A stretch of DNA of 64,000 nucleotides, taken from CAYGOC01 sp964351495 (GTDB lineage Bacteria; Chlamydiota; Chlamydiia; Chlamydiales; SM23-39). Made by a program: the position numbers and the translations under genes. Below the pieces are notes generated by a model. The model did not search any database and was not told where the DNA came from. It saw only the letters and a program-made list of their open reading frames with translations. Location: positions 18,556 through 82,555 of the forward strand of contig CAYGOC010000010.1 of the NCBI GenBank assembly GCA_964351495.1, given 5' to 3'. Below, in pieces: positions 61,083-64,000 of this stretch. The first letter of the stretch is position 1, and each line of letters starts with the position of its first letter.

Positions 61083-61499
61083 TTAAAGGATCTGATCTTT
61101 TATAACTTTTGTAGTGTGTTTGTAGTTGATAAGTTTTATGGAGTTTATGGACTGCTCTACATCTCGTAATAAGGTAAGAATGGCGGTTCTTCCAGCTAAA
61201 GACTGTGTGATAGCTTCTTGTAACTGTAGCTGATGACTTCCAGTGAGAAAATAAAATCCTTTTTCCTCTTTTAAATCAACACGGGACTGGATATATGATA
61301 AAAGCTGAGGGGCTCTTTGGATTTCACCAAGAATAGCTCCTTCCGGGAACTGATCTAAAAAAGCTCTAGGATCTGTGATTGCTAAATTTCTTATATCTAA
61401 TTCTTCCAAATTAGCATAAGGTTTTTTGGGGAAGGTGTGTTTTACAAGAGTTGTTTTTCCTGATTGACAGATAATTTTGTAATGAGTGCTGTTACACAA
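61083..61499 (-). pseudogene. Remnant of a DUF4143-type AAA ATPase
   Basis: The middle of an AAA_14/DUF4143 ATPase is recognisable: SGKTTLVKHTFPKKPYANLE after a broken P-loop, a Walker B-like AILGEIQRAPQLL with Gly for the first Asp, FLTGSHQLQLQEAITQSLAG and a short tail. The N-terminal start and P-loop glycines are lost and the C-terminal DUF4143 domain is missing. Its first codon lies in the T run of the neighbouring terminator, so it is not an intact gene. Intact members are often mobile or toxin-antitoxin-like ATPases. Confidence 0.75.
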
Positions 61500-61533
61500 A
61501 AAAAAGAGGAAGAGCCTTCAGGCTCTCCCTCTT
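61498..61533 (-). terminator. Rho-independent terminator of the MOMP-like gene
   Basis: Read leftward: AAGAGGGAGAGCC, loop TGAA, GGCTCTTCCTCTT and eight T. This is a strong 13-pair stem with one mismatch, 28 bases after the porin stop. Confidence 0.85.
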
Positions 61534-61560
61534 AACAAGAACAAGTTTCAAAGTATTAGC

Positions 61561-62661
61561 TTAGAAATCAAGCTGAATTCGAACAGAAACCCCGTTCATA
61601 GTAAGATCTCCTCTAGAAACCACATCAGAGAGGTAAGTAGGAGAGCTTCCTTGGGTTCTTCTCATCCAGTTTTGATTAAACCAGTGGTGAAATTCATACA
61701 TGGCTTGCAAAGAGAAATAATGACGGTTGTCATTGAAAAAAGTTCCCCAAGCGAGACCTGCCTGCATTTCCATGTTCATAGAGTTACGGTAAAATTCGTT
61801 AGGATAGTCATACCCGTTCGTTCCTGGGGCATGCTGATTAATATCGAATTTCCCGAATAGGCTAGAAAAGCTGAGGTTGGCAAGAAGCTTTAAATTTGCT
61901 CCCATAAGCCACTCAGATCTCATTCCACTTCTAAACCCAACTCCCCAAAAGTCATTTTTGGCATTTAGTTGAGTAGAGCCATCGCCTCCGAAACTTCCGC
62001 TATATCTAACTATATAGTCTTGGTCTATCCAAGCAGCTCTGATACCAAAGTGTGGATTTAACACCATATAGCGACTTACGTGGAAAGGTTTTCCAAGCAA
62101 AATATCAAATACGTTCATAGAAATGTGCCATCTAGAAGAGGCAGTTTCGTTAGAAACGGCTGGAACACCGGACTGCGTTAGCTTCCAAAGAGGAATTAGT
62201 CCAGAACCTGTTTCTACGTGAGTAGAAACTTCTTCACTTATTTTGAACCAAAGCCAATCCATTTCTACATTCCAAGCGTCGTGGTTTGTAAAAGCTCCCA
62301 CACCGGCTCGGAATCCAAAACCCCAATCCCAGGTGTTATGCCCGGAAGAGAAACCGTGAACGGTTCCTGTGTTAATAGGGGCAGAACCCGGCGTGCTGTC
62401 TGTAATAGCGTATTCAAGCCCATCTTCTTGGGGTTGCATAGCTAAAAAGTCAGCATTAAAATAAACATCCCTAGGACAAGACAAGCTGATGTCCTTTGGA
62501 AAAGAAAAAGCGAAAGGACCTGGTTTTGGTTCTTCGCAGCATACATCTTTTGATGGTTTAGGATCACAAGGCCCTTTAGGAATAGCATAAGCGGTGCTTG
62601 TCAATAGCAAAGCTAAACCTGTAGTAGCAAGAGCCTTTTTTAAAGACCAATTTATTTGCAT
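61561..62661 (-). CDS. MOMP-like outer membrane protein
   Basis: Probably a beta-barrel porin. A signal peptide (MQINWSLKKALATTGLALLL, cleavage near AYA) precedes a cysteine-containing N-terminal region (GPCDPKPSKDVCCEEPKPGP). The body has alternating beta strands, YFNADFLAMQPQEDGLEYAI at the start, a GFGFRAGVGAF strand, and a terminal aromatic (SVRIQLDF), as expected for barrel insertion. It resembles the Legionella OMP/Lpg1974-type MOMP-like family seen in environmental chlamydiae, not the Chlamydia OmpA. GGAGA precedes the ATG. Length 366. Confidence 0.85.
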   Translation of the reverse strand: MQINWSLKKALATTGLALLLTSTAYAIPKGPCDPKPSKDVCCEEPKPGPFAFSFPKDISLSCPRDVYFNADFLAMQPQEDGLEYAITDSTPGSAPINTGTVHGFSSGHNTWDWGFGFRAGVGAFTNHDAWNVEMDWLWFKISEEVSTHVETGSGLIPLWKLTQSGVPAVSNETASSRWHISMNVFDILLGKPFHVSRYMVLNPHFGIRAAWIDQDYIVRYSGSFGGDGSTQLNAKNDFWGVGFRSGMRSEWLMGANLKLLANLSFSSLFGKFDINQHAPGTNGYDYPNEFYRNSMNMEMQAGLAWGTFFNDNRHYFSLQAMYEFHHWFNQNWMRRTQGSSPTYLSDVVSRGDLTMNGVSVRIQLDF

Positions 62662-63180
62662 ATAGTTATCTCCATTTTCTTTGTAAGAGATTGTTAAATT
62701 CTCTTTTTCATTCTTTTGCTACCTTAACGTTCTCTTTAGTTATTAAGGAGCGCATTTAGGTGTTAAACGCATACATCTGTAGACAATAAATTTTTCACTT
62801 TAATAAGCGCAATAAAAAATTTTATTAATGCAAAAAAAACCTGTAAACACATAGAGGCAAAAAGAGAGGGAAAAATCCCTTTTTAAAACAGGCAAATTTA
62901 GATAACAGAAAAAAAAGAAAAAGGTTTTTTCATAGAGGAAAAGAAGGTTTTTTCAAAGGTTCTTGAGAAATTGTGTTGTTGTAAAATTGGGGGTTTAGAT
63001 ATATTGACTGACATCACTTTAACGAAAACAAGTTAAAGTTGAAGAAGGAAACCTAAGAGTTCCTAGCTTGAAAAAGCAAAAATATTTTGACAGTGGAAAA
63101 AGAGTGCCATAAAAGTAAAAAGTTTGTGTAGGTAGCCTGTTTTACAGGTCCTATAAATTCTAAAATTTTTTTTCAAATTT
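62662..63180. other. Intergenic region between the MOMP-like gene and the rRNA operon
   Basis: These 519 bases have no supported protein gene. The left end should hold the leftward porin promoter. A 12-base direct repeat AAGGTTTTTTCA occurs at 62921-62932 and 62944-62955, 23 bases apart (about two helical turns). The right end carries the rRNA promoter (63087-63115) and a leader of about 60 bases. Confidence 0.6.
63087..63115 (+). promoter_or_regulatory. Predicted rRNA operon promoter
   Basis: TTGACA (63087-63092), 17 bases, TAAAAG (63110-63115). It lies 66 bases before the mature 16S 5' end. A second TTGACT further upstream, near 63005, lacks a matching -10 box. Confidence 0.55.

Positions 63181-64000
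<820 letters not shown>

Overview
The window is a low-GC bacterial chromosome segment from the order Chlamydiales, most likely a family outside Chlamydiaceae. Three things support this. The partial 16S rRNA at the right end carries the chlamydial signature GCGTGGATGAGGCAT just inside its 5' end. There are ADP/ATP-translocase, MOMP-like and Inc-like genes. Several gene blocks follow the order I remember from Chlamydia trachomatis: yjbC-gpmA-nifS-nifU-birA-rodA, rpsJ-fusA-rpsG-rpsL-tsp, a metal ABC transporter next to obgE-rpmA-rplU, and nrdR-dksA-lspA followed by lpxK-gltT-sucB-kpsF. The synteny comes from memory, not from a search. Species cannot be fixed from sequence alone.

Layout. Positions 1-80 are an assembly gap that cuts into a serine-repeat gene. 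Positions 83-6824 hold three related serine-tract proteins built from repeated small alpha/beta modules, followed by a 1451-residue helical protein (7108-11463). Positions 11470-16774 are a conserved block (rRNA pseudouridine synthase, phosphoglycerate mutase, a NifS-like protein without its PLP lysine, a NifU-like protein, biotin ligase, RodA). Positions 16774-23178 hold two small envelope-type genes, the str ribosomal operon and the Tsp protease, with an unexplained structured RNA leader before tsp. tRNA-Phe (23234-23306) then borders an accessory block (23512-32813). That block has membrane proteins, an operon joining a cyclic-nucleotide-binding CPBP protein to an acyltransferase-like protein and a His-box hydroxylase, and a DabA/DabB inorganic-carbon uptake system with a divergent LysR regulator.

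Positions 32836-44561 hold a nucleotide translocase, a four-gene operon of signal-peptide-bearing glycosyltransferase-like proteins (GT90/CAP10, two PLOD-type, one divergent), a DMT exporter, Obg with L27 and L21, a ZnuABC-like metal transporter whose ATPase lacks the Walker A lysine, and a fifth secreted glycosyltransferase-like protein. Positions 44690-52917 hold tRNA-Ser, a compact run of RNA-modification and housekeeping genes (nrdR, dksA, lspA, cinA, two methyltransferases, a pseudouridine synthase) and small Inc-like membrane proteins with their own promoters. Positions 52921-61079 hold asd with an O-methyltransferase, then envelope and transport genes (gmhA, lpxK, gltT, E2 acyltransferase, kdsD, nhaD). 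The right end has a decayed ATPase, a MOMP-like porin with a clear terminator, and the start of an rRNA operon.

The most interesting items are the DabAB-LysR locus, the secreted glycosyltransferase operon, the tsp leader RNA, the cNMP-CPBP lipid-type operon, and the conserved but apparently inactive NifS-like and ZnuC-like proteins.
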